Source of the DNA: Isoetes taiwanensis
Lineage: Eukaryota; Streptophyta; Lycopodiopsida; Isoetales; Isoetaceae
Direction of reading: 5' to 3'
DNA: 64,000 bases
NCBI GenBank assembly: GCA_021234155.1
Contig: JAJEKV010000040.1
Span: forward strand, 2,705,799 to 2,769,798
Shown piece after piece: positions 24,140 to 37,049 of the stretch (positions are counted from its first letter, which is position 1; every line of letters starts with the position of its first letter). The notes below the pieces were generated by a model. That model saw only the letters and a program-made list of their open reading frames with translations. It was not told the DNA's origin and made no database searches. The position numbers were made by a program, and so were the translations under genes.

Positions 24140-25450
24140 TTAGTATTCAACGTGAGAACCAAAATTATAAATCAAATTTATATTTACAAATAGGTTTTTA
24201 GTACTCTCATAACCACCAGACCCAGTCTTATTGGCACTATAGCTGCCACTTGCTTCATCATACCTCGCCTTCAAAGTGGCCTTGATTCTATCTACCCTTT
24301 CTTTGAAATTGTATTTGGCCTTCAAACCTTTGCAATGCAACTCAAGGTCTTAGTCCACGTTGGCGAGAGAGTGCATCAGCAACCACTTTTAGTTTACTTG
24401 GCTTATAGACTATCTCGAAGTCATACTCTTCAAGGATTTCCATCCAGCGTCTTTGCCTCAAATTGACAAGTAGTTTAGCGTAAAGTATCTTTGGAGGCTT
24501 TGAGAACAATTACGGTCATCTAACTAAAATTTCTTACCGGGCAAATAGTGCCTCCAAATATGAAGAGCTGTTATGACGGCTAGAAATTTCTGATCATGCA
24601 TTGGATAACATTCGGCGTCATTTATCTTCTTAGAATCGTAGGCTACCACCCTTCCTACTTGCATGAGAACTCCACCTATTGCTAGCTTACTTGCATTAGT
24701 TGCTACTAACTTATCATGATTGGATCCTAATGGGATGAGCGATTACAATTTAACAATTTGTCCAAGGCTTTTTAACTTTTGGAATGGGGTTTGAGCGTTT
24801 CTAGCCAATGTGCTATCAATTCTTTACTTTCTTATTCTTAGTGAAGGTGGAGCAAAGGTTGCCCATTTACCAAGTCCTCTACAAGGAGATTTTGTGGTAG
24901 CATGCTAAGCCAAGAAAGTTTCTCACTTCGAAGATGTTATTTGGTGCTGGCCAATCTTCTATGGCTTCAATTTTCTTTGAGTGGGTGGAGATTCTCTCAT
25001 TTGTGACTACCCATAAAAATTCCATCCTATTATTACAAAGTGACATTTTCAGCGATATGCGTCTTAGCTTTTTAAGACTCTTCTCCAAATGTGTTCTTCA
25101 TAGGCTTGCTATAGATTAGAATGTCATGAGAAAAATATGATGATAAACTAGATCAAAAGTCCTTTGAAGATGTCATTCATCAAGCGGCAAATATCCTTTG
25201 GGGCATTTGATAGACCGAGGCATGATTGTGAATTCATGTCGCCCATGCAGCGTTACGAGGTGGTCTTATGAATATTCTCCTTCTTGGTTCTTGTTGATGG
25301 TAGCGGAACCTTAAATCAATTTTGGAAAAGAACTTTGCTCCTTGGAGCTGGTCCATTAAATCATCCGCTCTTGGCAATGCATATTTGTTCTTTCGCATTT
25401 GCTTGTTGAGCTGATGATAGTCAATGCACATCCTTAGACTTCTGTGATTC
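24140..25450 (-). mobile_element. Dead Ty3/gypsy pol fragment (RT and RNase H)
   Basis: The minus strand reads [40 protein letters not shown] (RT, about 25435-25290), a degenerate EFTIMPRSIKCP, then VVTNERISTHSKKIEAIEDW and FLGLACYHK (about 25030-24895). RNase H follows, with ASKLAIGGVLMQVGRVVAYD and ECYPMHDQKFLAVITALHIW (about 24720-24540), trailing to LHCKGLKAKYNF near 24335. Frameshifts and stops separate the parts. The RT catalytic box reads SHDILIYSK where Y/FxDDILIYSK is expected, and the RNase H start reads TNASK in place of TDASK. No integrase, gag or LTR is attached. Confidence 0.92.
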
Positions 25451-28400
25451 TCTCAACTCTTGAAAGGTGACAAAAACACATACTTTCCAAATCAATATAA
25501 GAGTTAGTCGTGCTTCTTCAGTTCATAGGACCATGCATATTGTAAAGGAAAAGAGAGCATATTGTAAGAAAAGAAGAATAATCATAGACATGCTATCCTG
25601 TGAGAGAATACCATTTCGTCCTGTGTGGAAACAATGCCGACATTCCCTTGACGTGAAGATCACTTGCCTTCCATTCAGGGCTGGTAAATCTGTCAGAATG
25701 TAAGGTAGATTGCTGGAATGTAGGGTAGATTTTCAGATTGCGAGGAAAAAGATCATAGAATGCAAGGTAGAAATCTGATGCCGCCGGAATATCACAGAAA
25801 ATTTTGAACAACAAAGAGAGCTTCGATTCAAGGAAAGAAGATAACACACATGGCGATGCTTAGTTGGACGTCGTATCTGAATAGAAGGCAAGTGATTTTT
25901 ACTCAATAATACTAAATGGGTGCCTCCCAATACTAGTTGCATCCCAGCCCTCCAATTATAGAATATTCCATGAGATATGCCATTTCCTAGAAGCCTGACC
26001 GTAGGGCCAAAATGAAGATGGGGTCAAATCCCATTTTCCACATCAGAGCACATGTGATGCAGCAGTTGCTAATACAACTGAAATACAGGCCATTAAAGAT
26101 CTGCCATTACTTGAAGAACCGGTCACGTGAAGCATAACAAATAGAAGGGTGAGAGAGAAGCCACCTTACCTGTGATATAGTGCAGCTACAACAACAGAGA
26201 ATGAAGCATGGGTCTCGGCACACTTGGACATTTAAACATCTCTGAGGTATCTTGTCGCGTAATACACTGTGCAAAACGGTCACCGTAATGTTTTACATGC
26301 TACCATGGTCAGTAGTGGTTACACTTTTGCCACACATATACTTGAACACAGAGCAACATAAGCGAGCACTATGGCTGGAAAGGGTGGAATTTGAAATGTA
26401 CATGCAAAACACTTCTTCGAGAGGAAACATGATTGGGGCGCAAGAAATGAAGATATGACTTAGGCGATCAAAACATGGGCACATCGCAGACAACAACCTC
26501 TTCGTGAGAAAATGAAAACACAGAGCAAGTAAGATGAGCATAGAAATTTGAACCCACGGAAATGTCGGTGCCGAATCGCGAGAAAGCGTCCCGGGCACAT
26601 ATCCATACAAATGAAAAATGGGAAACACAACTACATAACAACAATACGTAGCTTGTAATGAACAGAAAGAAATCAACTTCAGCTGCTATTTACTCTCACC
26701 ACATCTCACCATCACACACACACGGCTTCTAAAAATGACCGCGAATTAATAGCAGACTTCACTAAGCTGGATGACACCCAGCGCTTCGAAATTTGTTTCT
26801 TACGCATTCTTGCCTTTCCTACACCTATTCCGGTGAGGTCCGGCATCTCACCTCTTCTAGGCCACTCTTTCCTCATCTAGACCCAAAAGCTTCTAGAAAT
26901 AATCCTAAAAAAAAACCTAAACCATGCAAATACGGATCCACATTCTTTGACATGGGGCAAAATCGGCAGGCATATGAATACCCCTCTAAACCATGACAAA
27001 TCATATATAATACTCTGGCTTTTCAACAATGGCAGAAGATAATGAACCTTACATATGGTAATGAGTGATACAATCAGGAAGCTCGTAATATGGCAAGCTC
27101 ATTGCAAACTTGAAGGCAAAGTAAATGAAAATCAAGTTGACCTTCTAAAGAGATGAATTTGAAAATTTGAAGGGAAAATAAATGAAATGAAGTTTCAAAC
27201 ATTTGTTATAATTTGTTCTATGGCAAGCACTGCCTGTCCGCAGGTGGATTTGGGGTTTCCAATCTATCTACTTTGGGGTTTTTTCATTTGTTCAGTTTAT
27301 AATTTCTTCATGACGCATGATGAGCTCCAAGGATGCATATTCAAAAAATTAAAGCTGAACTGGGCACCTGTTAGTGCGATCAGAAGTCCAAGAAGAATTA
27401 ACTACATAAAATCGAGAAACTAGTATCTGCAGTTCAAATGTTGATTAAATTCTGAAAGGCAAAGATTAATTAAGCCTCCATCCACCTAGAGCCAAAGATG
27501 GGCATTCAGAATGCTAGAAAAACTTCCCGGCTGAGCATGTGTGGGAAGAAAACAAGGTGCTGCGCACGGAGGGTTGCCCTCCATGGCCCGAGGGTGAAGT
27601 GGCTTAAATCATAGTTCAAAGTTTTTGACAATCAATTCAAACATCTATAGATTTTTCATGATAAAAATGTCTGCAACGGCTGCCATTATGGCATTATCAA
27701 ATTACCGTGTCCAGAGTGGAATGCTTACGGCAGAGCATCGATGAATGTGATATTACGAAGCAGAATATGCGTTTGAATGCATTACTAAGATATCATGCAC
27801 ATGGGTCCCATTTATGCCAATATTTGGACAATATACGCTTCGCAACCAGTGTCTAGAAAGACGCGTTACCCTCTAGTTTTCCACATTCAAGGATAAATCA
27901 ATGCTATTGTCTCCGTGAAAATGATGCCTTTGAAAAGAAACGAGATGCCACTTCTCATGAAATGCCATTTACAGACTTAGCTCTCTTTGGTCACAAAATT
28001 ACTGAACTCCAATAGATTCCAGCACTTCTTAGTTAGATACTCTCATGGCAATGGATGTGTTCAATCCTCCCCTCCTGCTCTCGAAAAATTCATGAAGACT
28101 TTTACTTGAAATAGAACAGTTAGATGCTATCACCCAAAATATTCTATTAAGCTTTATATGTACTCTCCAAAATCTAATGAAACCTTTTTACTTGTCCCGA
28201 GTCATTTCCAGCTGCATGTACCCTGTCTGCTTACTCAAAACGTTTCTGTAAATGTTGATCCTCTAAACTGATTGCATCTCTGGACTGAGCATGGACCATC
28301 GTATTATAACTTGAAGATGAGTAATTAGCACGACCGATAGCCAAAAAATCAATATGTTCACAATGTCCTTTGCGGCCTCGCCAAATGCACTTTTGAACTT

Positions 28401-28510
28401 TATCGCATGCAAGTGTTGCAGTAACTATAAAGATTGCTTAATGTACACAAATGCTTTACAGGAATGAAACATGAGCACTACATTACCAACAGCTAGTACA
28501 CATGCTCTTG
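25451..28510. other. No supported gene
   Basis: About 3 kb with only short, unconvincing frames on both strands, the longest at 26293-26676 on the minus strand (127 codons, hydrophobic, no family motif). I see no transposon domains here. Confidence 0.4.
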
Positions 28511-28592
28511 TAGATAAGATTGCATCACCTCTAGTAGCTGGTATGTATATAGATAAAATTGGATCACCTCTAGTAGCTGGTATGTATATAGC
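28511..28592. repeat. Tandem duplication, period about 39 bp
   Basis: TAGATAAGATTGCATCACC with TAGTAGCTGGTATGTATA is followed directly by TAGATAAAATTGGATCACC with the same continuation. Confidence 0.85.
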
Positions 28593-28624
28593 TGGTGGTG
28601 TGTGTGCATATGCTCCGTCTTCAA

Positions 28625-29045
28625 TGAGCATTAACTAAAACCCACGACCATATGTATCAATTGGTATTTAATATCTTCACGATGAACCCCTGCAATACAG
28701 TTTAAAGAAATATGAAATTAAGAGATTGCTCATATAAGAGATAGTTCAACATATTTGAGAACTTGAATTGTAAGGATGTGTGGTGTTATCCAAAATTAAA
28801 ATAAAAACCTTGAAATCAATGCCTTCAAAACAAATTCTGTAATTCCAGCAATCTACCCTATCAAAATTAATATGCATGTGACATTTAATTCCAAAATTGC
28901 CTCTTTAAATTCATAAAAACAGATGTTCTGAAATGGTTTCCCAAGGATAATTAAATTTACCTCCACTAGATTCATGCCTTGTAAAAGATTCAGATGGACT
29001 GCATCATGATGTGAAAGAGCTGCTAAAATACTTGTTGCCTCTTCT
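28625..29045 (-). other. Possible exons of an unrecognised gene
   Basis: On the minus strand a segment bounded by a CTATGGCAG acceptor (about 29045) and a GGAG|GTAAAT donor (about 28962) reads AEEATSILAALSHHDAVHLN, then LLQGMNLVE. Further down, TATTGCAG near 28688 is followed by a short open stretch to a stop near 28630. The peptide looks protein-like, but I do not recognise it and cannot link it to further exons. It may be an exon relic. Confidence 0.3.
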
Positions 29046-29059
29046 GCCATAGATACATG

Positions 29060-31560
29060 CCACAAATAAATATGATGTTTGCATGTGATTGATGCTTAAA
29101 GGACAGTACTAATGTCTTTATTCCAATCTCATTTCAAAATCAACAAATGTGATTGCAGAGCTAAAAAAAACCTGAGGATACGAGGATGTAGTCAGAGGAC
29201 ATGAGGATTTAGGAGTAGAACAACATGATCGAGGCAGCCTGAAACTCCAGAAGACAGGGCACTAAGGCGAACAACAAAAACCAATCTTTTTTTTCCTGTT
29301 TGCTTTTGCCTTGGTCCATGAACGATTGGGTAAAAATGCAAAATGGCAAAAAAAGCTCCTTGCCATGGGAGATTCCGCAGCAACAACAGGCAACCCCACC
29401 GGTATATCTGCATCAAAAATCCCTGACATTCATCTAAACCTAGTCTGAAATAAGAATATCCCATCTAGACATGACCCAAATTGACCACTTTCAAAGACCA
29501 AATTGACCATGAGATTCCCAAAACAATTGTTCCTATGTGAGAGCGAGTTAAAACCATAAACTACTAATCTTTGTAATCTTTGTATGAGATCCATTTGAGC
29601 GGCAATGCTGGCGAGATGTTAGGAATAAAAATTGATCGGAACATATGGCACAAAAATTGGAGCACTGTTTTAGCAATTCCTGAAAGTTGGAGCACTCTAT
29701 CAACCCTTCTATCAGATGTTGAAGCTTAGAGGCACTTCTTCAAATGGCACATAATTTACAACAAAGTTGGTGGTAGATCATGTGCTTTTCTTATTTGTGT
29801 GGCCTTCAGCTATGATCTAGAATAAAAAACTATTTATAATAATATGGGTGTACAATCTATTATTTTAATCCAGTATCAACCGTAAAAATTTTTGCTTAGT
29901 TTCGTTCAGTCACTCACTGTACAAATGTCTTGCTTCATTTGCTCAGACAAAAAGTATTAGATCTTCACTTTATGGTTCAAAAAGCAAATAAAGCAGTGAA
30001 CTCACTTAGTACAACAAAGGAATATCAGGACGGTTCGTCTACCATTGACACTCAAGATCGACCTATCTGGCAGAGACATTGTATATGTTCGTTTTACAGA
30101 ACAAAACATGCAAAAGAAAAAGGAAAACCCATTCCCGGTCCTCAAAATCAAGAATATGCAGCACTGCTTGCCCGCGGGTCGTAAGCAACTCCGCGCGTAG
30201 CTCTGCATTTTACGTGCTTGCGTATAGTAGACAAAAGATACGATTGAAAAGAGGAAAGGAATGGAAGCGCTTAAAAATGATGAGCATTTTGCCAAACCAG
30301 AAAGAGAGGACACCTAAAGCACTAGCGATTATAATCTTAACTACTCTTTTAGCAATAAAAATCTATAGAACTTTAGAAATCATAAATAACACGCTCATGA
30401 ATAGTGGGAGGCACCTTTTGGATCTTTATGGGTGGAGATGGGAAAATTAACCGTCATTGCAGTATGGACTAAAACAATTGATATAAGTACATGATCCCAT
30501 TTCAAGCTATTTTGCTCCTTGCTTTCATTAACTTGCAACCAACAAATTAGAGAAATATTAGACCAAGACTTGGCATGCAATGAAATAGACGTACAAATCT
30601 ATGACATTTTCCAATTGAATAGATGGCATATCTATACAGTAAAAAATGGTAGAAAAGTATTTTAAAAGGAAAGCTTGGACTAACCTACTGTTCTTGTAGT
30701 CAACGAATCTTCATCCATGCCTCTGAAGCTTGTACCTTTCAACAACTTGTGGTTTTTGCGGACAAGAAGGCAGGAGCTTCCTCAATGAGAATATGGATAC
30801 CTCTCAAACCAGTCTTATTCAACTCATGTTGAAAAATTTTTCCTGCCTTAACACGAACATAGAAACATCACTGGCTTTTTCGCAATCTTCATAGTAAGTC
30901 TCCTCTGGATGCTTCGGGATAGCTTGTCGCATTGCATTCTATGATATCCATTTATGTTGCCCTGAGATAATCAATCAATGCAAAACATAAGAATCAACAG
31001 GAGATCTCAAGATGTTGATCGATTCTTACCTTGACTCTTATGCTCCATCTAGTAGTTATGCATCTGTTATTACCTTTGTTATGTCCAGATATTCTATTAT
31101 TAGCTTTGCCATGTCTAGACCCTTCTACATAATCGGATCATAAAATGCAGTCTTTATATCTTTGTTTTAAACAAACAACCTGAAAAGCGAAAACATCATC
31201 TTGGTGTCATTAGTATGCAAGGATGGCAATAAAATCAACACTTCAAATATCTCATCACTAGCGGCTTCTCCGTTTCAGACCTGTAACATGAATGCACAAG
31301 CATGTAGACGTTGCCAAGACCTCCTCTGCAACTTCATCTTGAAGCTCACGTATTTTTCATCGATTACCATAGCACAATCATTTCACGGCATTTTGTTTGT
31401 ACATCAAACTCAAAGCGGTATGGTAAATAAGCGCCATGCTCTTAGGCAGAGAGGAAAATGCTTGGAAGAAGAAGAAGGGGTCGAGGCTGCGCCATAGCCA
31501 TGCACTTGAAGGAATGGGGCTGGATGGCCAGAGTTCTGGTGTGACCAATTTGGAAGCGAT
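29060..31560. other. Mostly non-coding; coding-like remnants near 30690-30955 and 31280-31380
   Basis: On the minus strand, 30955-30690 contains the stretches YYEDCEKASDVSMFVLRQEK and ELNKTGLRGIHILIEEAPAF in different frames, bounded by AG and GT dinucleotides. 31380-31280 has KIRELQDEVAEEVL. These look like decayed exons of an unknown gene, but the frames do not join. Everything else is without features. Confidence 0.3.
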
Positions 31561-31562
31561 CA

Positions 31563-31587
31563 CCGGCATATGCTAGGCATATGCCGG
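31563..31587. repeat. Perfect 25-bp palindrome
   Basis: CCGGCATATGC, then TAG, then GCATATGCCGG: 11-bp arms around a 3-base loop. TAGATATGCCCACATACCC follows. It could be the end of a small inverted-repeat element or a chance hairpin. Confidence 0.8.
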
Positions 31588-31949
31588 CCATATACCTAGA
31601 TATGCCCACATACCCATATCGCGAGGTTTGCCCTTAAGGTAACCAAAAGAATCAGCCGGGGCATAGACAGAGTTTGCCCAAATCCATTACGGTGGCTCTA
31701 CAGATTTCCTGGTCGATCACTTGCGAAGTCCAGCGCTTTTTTGGGTTTGGATCTAGCGACCACCTTCTCGCCATACAACCAGATTTTATGCTCACGCTTC
31801 TTGTAGATTATTTTAGATCCCTCTTTGATGGAGAACAATTGCGGCAAGATTATTGTAAGTCAGCTTATGAACAAATGTATCACGAGACCATTTAAAGCAC
31901 CATGGGTTTACCACCAATTTAAAAACAAACAAAATTTTGCATATTTATC

Positions 31950-32470
31950 TTATGAAATTGAGTATAGAGCTCTTCAATTTGTCCCAAAAGATGCACAAAG
32001 CGCCCGGTATTTGGAGTCTTATTTTGATAGATATAATAATGGGAAAAGCTTTGTGAAATACCCTTATGTTTTTGCTAAAAATTGACAAAATGCCCCTAGT
32101 TTTGGGGAGTATTTTTATGGAAATAATCATGCTTTTGTATTGATCCAAATGGGAATGAGTCTTTGGAGATCTTGTAAGGAGGATGAAATCTTTCCATCAA
32201 AAGGTAATATTATATAAATCGAGTCTTAAATCACAAGTTATGGTATTTTTAATACACAAAGAAAATTGTAGAAATTTCGGAGGATTTCACGAGGACTATA
32301 GCAGTTACTGGAATCCGATTCGAGGAGATCTTAGCACATGGAAGATCTCATCCTCTTTTACAACTATATCGAAAGACACATTCTGTTGGATAGCTCAAAA
32401 GTTACGATCATTTCATAAAGATACCCCTAAAACTAGGGCCATTTCATCAATTTTTAACAAACTTTAAGGT
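31950..32470. repeat. Interspersed repeat resembling 5170-5420
   Basis: Phrases such as AATACCCTTATGTTTTTGC, AAAATGCCCCTAGTTTTGG and CACAAGTTATGGTATTTTTA follow the order of similar phrases at 5170-5420. Both copies are non-coding. The identity is low, so the relation is tentative. Confidence 0.4.
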
Positions 32471-32974
32471 ATTCAGAGTTTTCCTATAACTCAATACATG
32501 GAACTGGCCATTTACGGTGACCAGAGCCGCTTGACAACGTAAGCACCGCCAACTTACAAAGGACTTGCTTTTATAAATGCGTCTAAATCCAGCAACATCA
32601 TCAATAGGCTGGTTGCTGCATAAAATGGGTAAGTGTTTTAATCAAATTCTTTACACAGAATATATTAACTTTTGGTGCTTAGCCACCAAAATGCTGGCAG
32701 GTGAGGTTTTATTCTATCACCAGCTTGTCGAATGTAGCTTGCCTTCATAGCTTTTTATTGACCAACTGAAGTCCATCAATTTCCTGAGTCTGCTTGATCT
32801 TAGTCTTTAGTAAAGTTGTTTTTGATGGTACCAAGAGAAGGAAACATGAAGCTGCACTGGCACTAGGGCCAAATAAAAGTTAGAGAGTTAGAGGAATAAA
32901 TTCCAAAAATAAGTAAGCCTCAATATCTGGCCCGCAATATATGAACCGCTTTAAAAAAGGCAATTTATTTCAAG

Positions 32975-33370
32975 GCTGCTCACTCTCTGTCAATGCTGCC
33001 CTGTTATCATCTTATTTTCTGCCCTCCATGGCTTTGAGAGCTCTTACATTGGCCAGCCCGCACAATGCCAACAGCATATCACTTTCTGTCACAAAATTTA
33101 AAATATGTCTTCCTTCCCTGCATAGCCTTTACAAATCTTCATGTGAGACAGCAGTTCCAGCTTAGGAAGCATTACAGCTGCTCACTCTCTGTCATACTGC
33201 CCTGTTATCATCTTATTTTTCTGCCCTCCATGGCTTTGAGCTCTTACATTGTGTACACAATACCAGCAACATATCTTTCTGTCACAAATTAAAATATGTC
33301 TTCCTTCCCTGCATAGCCTTTACAAATCTTCATGTGAGACAGCAGTTCAGCTTAGGAAGCTTATTACATG
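32975..33370. repeat. Tandem duplication, period about 202 bp, downstream of the PPR gene
   Basis: The unit starting GCTGCTCACTCTCTGTC at 32975 is repeated from 33177 with about 90 percent identity and a few small deletions; both copies contain GCCCTCCATGGCTTTGAG and CTTCCCTGCATAGCCTTTAC. It lies right after the PPR stop codon on the minus strand, so it is probably in the 3' UTR. Confidence 0.92.
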
Positions 33371-33391
33371 TGATTTCTCAGGTTCCCACTC

Positions 33392-36300
33392 TCAAGCACT
33401 GGAAGAATGCCCATCATTGACTACACAGCCACTTACAGCATACACATTTGAGAGGGACACTAATGCTCCAGCATTTTCAGGTTCAAGCAGCAGAACATGC
33501 GCAAGTGCACTTTCCACTTGAGGCAAATTCCCGTGATGTTTAGAAGCACCAAGGAAAGCTGTCCATAACACACTACAAGGTTCAAATGGTGTTGCATTTA
33601 TAAGATTTTCTGTCTCCTCCAAGCATCCTGCACGACCAAGAAGGTCAACAAGACATGCATAATGCTGTTCTGTTGGCATGATACCATGTGTTTGGCTCAT
33701 TGAATTGAAATAGTGATAACCATCGTCTATTAAACCTACATGGTTGCAGGCGGACAAAATAGAAACAAAGGTAACTTTATCTGGATAAACTCCTCCTTGC
33801 TGCATGTTTTCAAGAAGAACAAATACCTCAAAGTTGCTGCTGTGCTGGGCAAAGCCTCCAATCAATGAGTTCCATAAAACCAAAGTCTGCTGAGGCATTA
33901 CATCAAAGACCATACAAGCATCTTGCATTCTCCCACATTTTGCATACATGTCAATGAGTGTGCTTCCTATAAAAACATCTGCATCATATCCAGGTCTACT
34001 AAGATCAGCATGGATGCGCTTTCCATGTTCAAGTGCTCTCAAGCTGGCACATGCTTTCAGAATACTAACAAAAGTTGCCTTAGTTGGGTTAAACCCATCC
34101 TCTTGCATCTGACAGAAGAAATTGAGAGCTTCCTTACCATCTCCATGTTGTGCAGATGCTGCAATAATTATGGTCCATGATATCACATCTGGTACAGCAA
34201 TTCTATCAAAAGTCTTTTGAGCATCGCTTTTACTTCCACACTTGCCATACATGTCAATAACAGCACTTCCAATAACAACATCAAATTCACATCCATTGCG
34301 CAAGATATATGCATGGATATGCTTCCCATCTTGTAAGGCTTCAGCTCCAGCACAAGCACTAAGAGCACTTACAAAAGCAATTTTGTCTGGCTTTGCATTC
34401 TCCTCCTGCATTCTTGTAAGAATTTTCAAAATCTCTTTGCTATTTTCGAGTTGAGCATATGAACCAATTATCGCAGTCCATGAAATAACACTGCAATCAG
34501 AATTTTCCTGAAACAATCTACATGCAATCTCTATATTTCCACATTTTGAGTACATGTCAATCAAAGAATTAGCCAGAAAAAGGTTTGATTCAAGCCCATC
34601 GATCAAAATACATGCATGAACGCGTTTTCCATGCTGCAGAACACACATGCTGGCACATGCACTAAGGACAGCACCTAAAGTAACATTATTTGGCTTCACC
34701 CCCTCTTTCTCCATTTGACTAAAAGCGAGATTCAGAGCCTCGTTGCCATTTCCAGATTGCACATAACCTGTAATCATTGCATTCCATAAAACTTCATTTT
34801 TTATTTTCATCCTGTCAAAGACATCTCGAGCGCTATTTATAGAATTAAATTTAGCATACATGTCAATGACAGTGCTTCCCACATAAACGTCTAAATTGCA
34901 TTCATGTTTCACTGTATAAGCATGACATAGCTTTCCATGTCCCAATTCCCCAATGCATTTACATGCACTCAAGACATTGATGAATGTTATTCTGTTTGGT
35001 CTGATGTTCGATTGCATCTGCTGGAATAGCCTTAATGCTTCTTCGCCATCTCCATATGCTGCATATCCTGCAATAATAACATTCCACGATACAATATTTT
35101 TCCTATGCATATTGTCAAATAATTGCCGAGCATTGGTCATGCTTCTGCACTTGATGTACATGTCAATAAGTGCAGTACCAACAATAACATCCGATGCATA
35201 TCCAGTTCGCTCAATCAGGAAGTGAATCCATTTTCCATATTCTAGAGACGCTGGAGCATCACATGCATGTAGAACATTGACAAAGGTGATTCCATTCATC
35301 TTCAGGCCTATTTTATACATGTCACCAAAAAAGCTCATTGCTGCATCACGATTTTGATTATGGGCATATCCCGCTATCATTGCATTATATGATGCTATGT
35401 TCCATGTAGATAATCTATCAAACACTCGGCGTGCATCATCTAAACTGCCACAACTGGAATACATGTCAATAAGCGCACTTCCTATGAAGACATCTATTTC
35501 AAATTCATCACTTACAACGTGAGCGTGAATGTACTTTCCAAGTCCCAAGGAAACTAGTTCACTACATGCATTGATAATACAAGGGAAAGTAGCAGCATCT
35601 GGCCTTATGCCTTCTTGTTTCATCTCAACAAAAAGTTTCAAAGAGTTGTGCACGTACCCATGGAGGTTGTATCCAGCAATCATCACATTCCAGCAAACCA
35701 CATTTCGAATAGGAATTTCATCAAACACTTGACAGGCATCCTCTAAACTATTACATTTAGCATACATGTTCACAAGTTTACTTCCCACAAACACGTTGAT
35801 CTCCTTGGACTTTTCCAGCAAAGCATGAATAATCCTACCTAAACTTACGTTTCCTAATTCACCACATATTCCTAAAACGAGAACTAGGGTTGTCGAATGT
35901 GGTTCCACATGATTTTCTAGCATTTGTTGGAAGAGATTCAAAGCTGTTTTGGCATGTCCATGCTTTGCATATCCCTCTATCATAGTAGCCCATGTCCGTC
36001 CACCCCTATTGGACGTTCTTTCAAAAACCTGCTGTGCATAAACTACACTTCCGGATTTGCTATACATTTCCAGAAGAACGTTTCCTAAGAAGGTATCTGG
36101 CTCTCGTATGACCATAATAATATGCGCATGAACTTGTTTTCCATATGCAAATGCAAGTTTATCCCTGCATCCCTGCAAGAGGGATAGATAAGCAAAGGAG
36201 TGAATTTGAGTGTGAGTTTTCTGTACATAATTCAATGCATGTAATGCTTCCTTCAATTTTCCCTCCTTACATAAGCTAGTTATATGCTGCTCGACCTCTT

Positions 36301-36511
36301 TTCTGTATAATAAGCACTGCACAGAATCGTCAACCATTCTATTTTCTCCAAACTTATTTTGTGTAGAAGAAATTATCCTGCAAGTATAAAATTACAAGAG
36401 CAATTCACATTTTAACTCAAGCGAAATCTTGTTTATTAAAACATACCTCTTGAACTTCTCAAGGGACTGTATTGCCATGGTGTTAACATTGGTGCACTCC
36501 ATACAGCACAT
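33392..36511 (-). CDS. PLS-class pentatricopeptide repeat (PPR) protein, truncated E region, no DYW
   Basis: Exon 1 is 36511-36447 and exon 2 is 36377-33392 (GT-AG intron 36446-36378); together they encode 1016 residues. The ATG at 36511 directly follows an in-frame TAG; in-frame ATGs at 36502, 36478 and 36337 are alternatives. About 25 PPR motifs in roughly nine P-L-S triplets fill residues 60-950, each with the VGSxLIDMYxKCGSxxDAxxVF, WNxMIAGYxxxGxxxEAL and GKxIHAxV patterns. The C-terminus (ACLVDLLGRAGCLEETENLI, then LWTAFLGASKHHGN and ALVSLSNVYAVSG) is the start of the E region, then stops after CVVNDGHSSSA. Family members bind organellar RNA base by base and usually act in C-to-U editing, with a DYW deaminase that is absent here. 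It may recruit one in trans, or be truncated. The N-terminal IISSTQNKFGENR may be part of an organelle targeting peptide. Confidence 0.93.
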
Positions 36512-37049
36512 CTATGCAAAGAAAGCATTAAGAGCAAGGTAGAAAAATAAACTTCTCCTGACAACTACCTAGGCCTACCATTTTCCAAGTCCACAGTTAA
36601 AGAAGCCTCTTCTTATCCAGGGTCCCAAGGAGCTCCAGCTCGATCGAAATTGAAAACATTCCTCAGCAAAACCGCTTCCATGCGAAAATTTGCATCAGAG
36701 AAAATTTGCTTTTTATTCGGTGGCACGCTTTTAAAAATATATTTATCTCAATTATGAAATATGTGAGTTTCTGATTGAGTCCCTTTAGAACGTGAACAGA
36801 ACCCATTGTCGGGAGATTCTGTATATAGACCGAATGTTCGTATTTTATAGACCGCTACGCTTGCGAATTTTGGCTGTTGGAAAATTTGACCAAAGGGTGG
36901 TTGTAGCATTGTGGTTGTATAGGGTAACATCACACCACTAGGGTCCGTTTATGGGTCTGTTCACAAGAACCTGTCAACAGCGATTATTTCAGATTATTTC
37001 CTGTTGACGTGAAAGCCTTTTTCGTGCTGGGGTCACATGAAGCCCATCG

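Noticed and set aside
26293-26676. 127-codon minus-strand frame with hydrophobic stretches
   Set aside because: No family motif, no splice or neighbour support, and the region shows no other coding signs.
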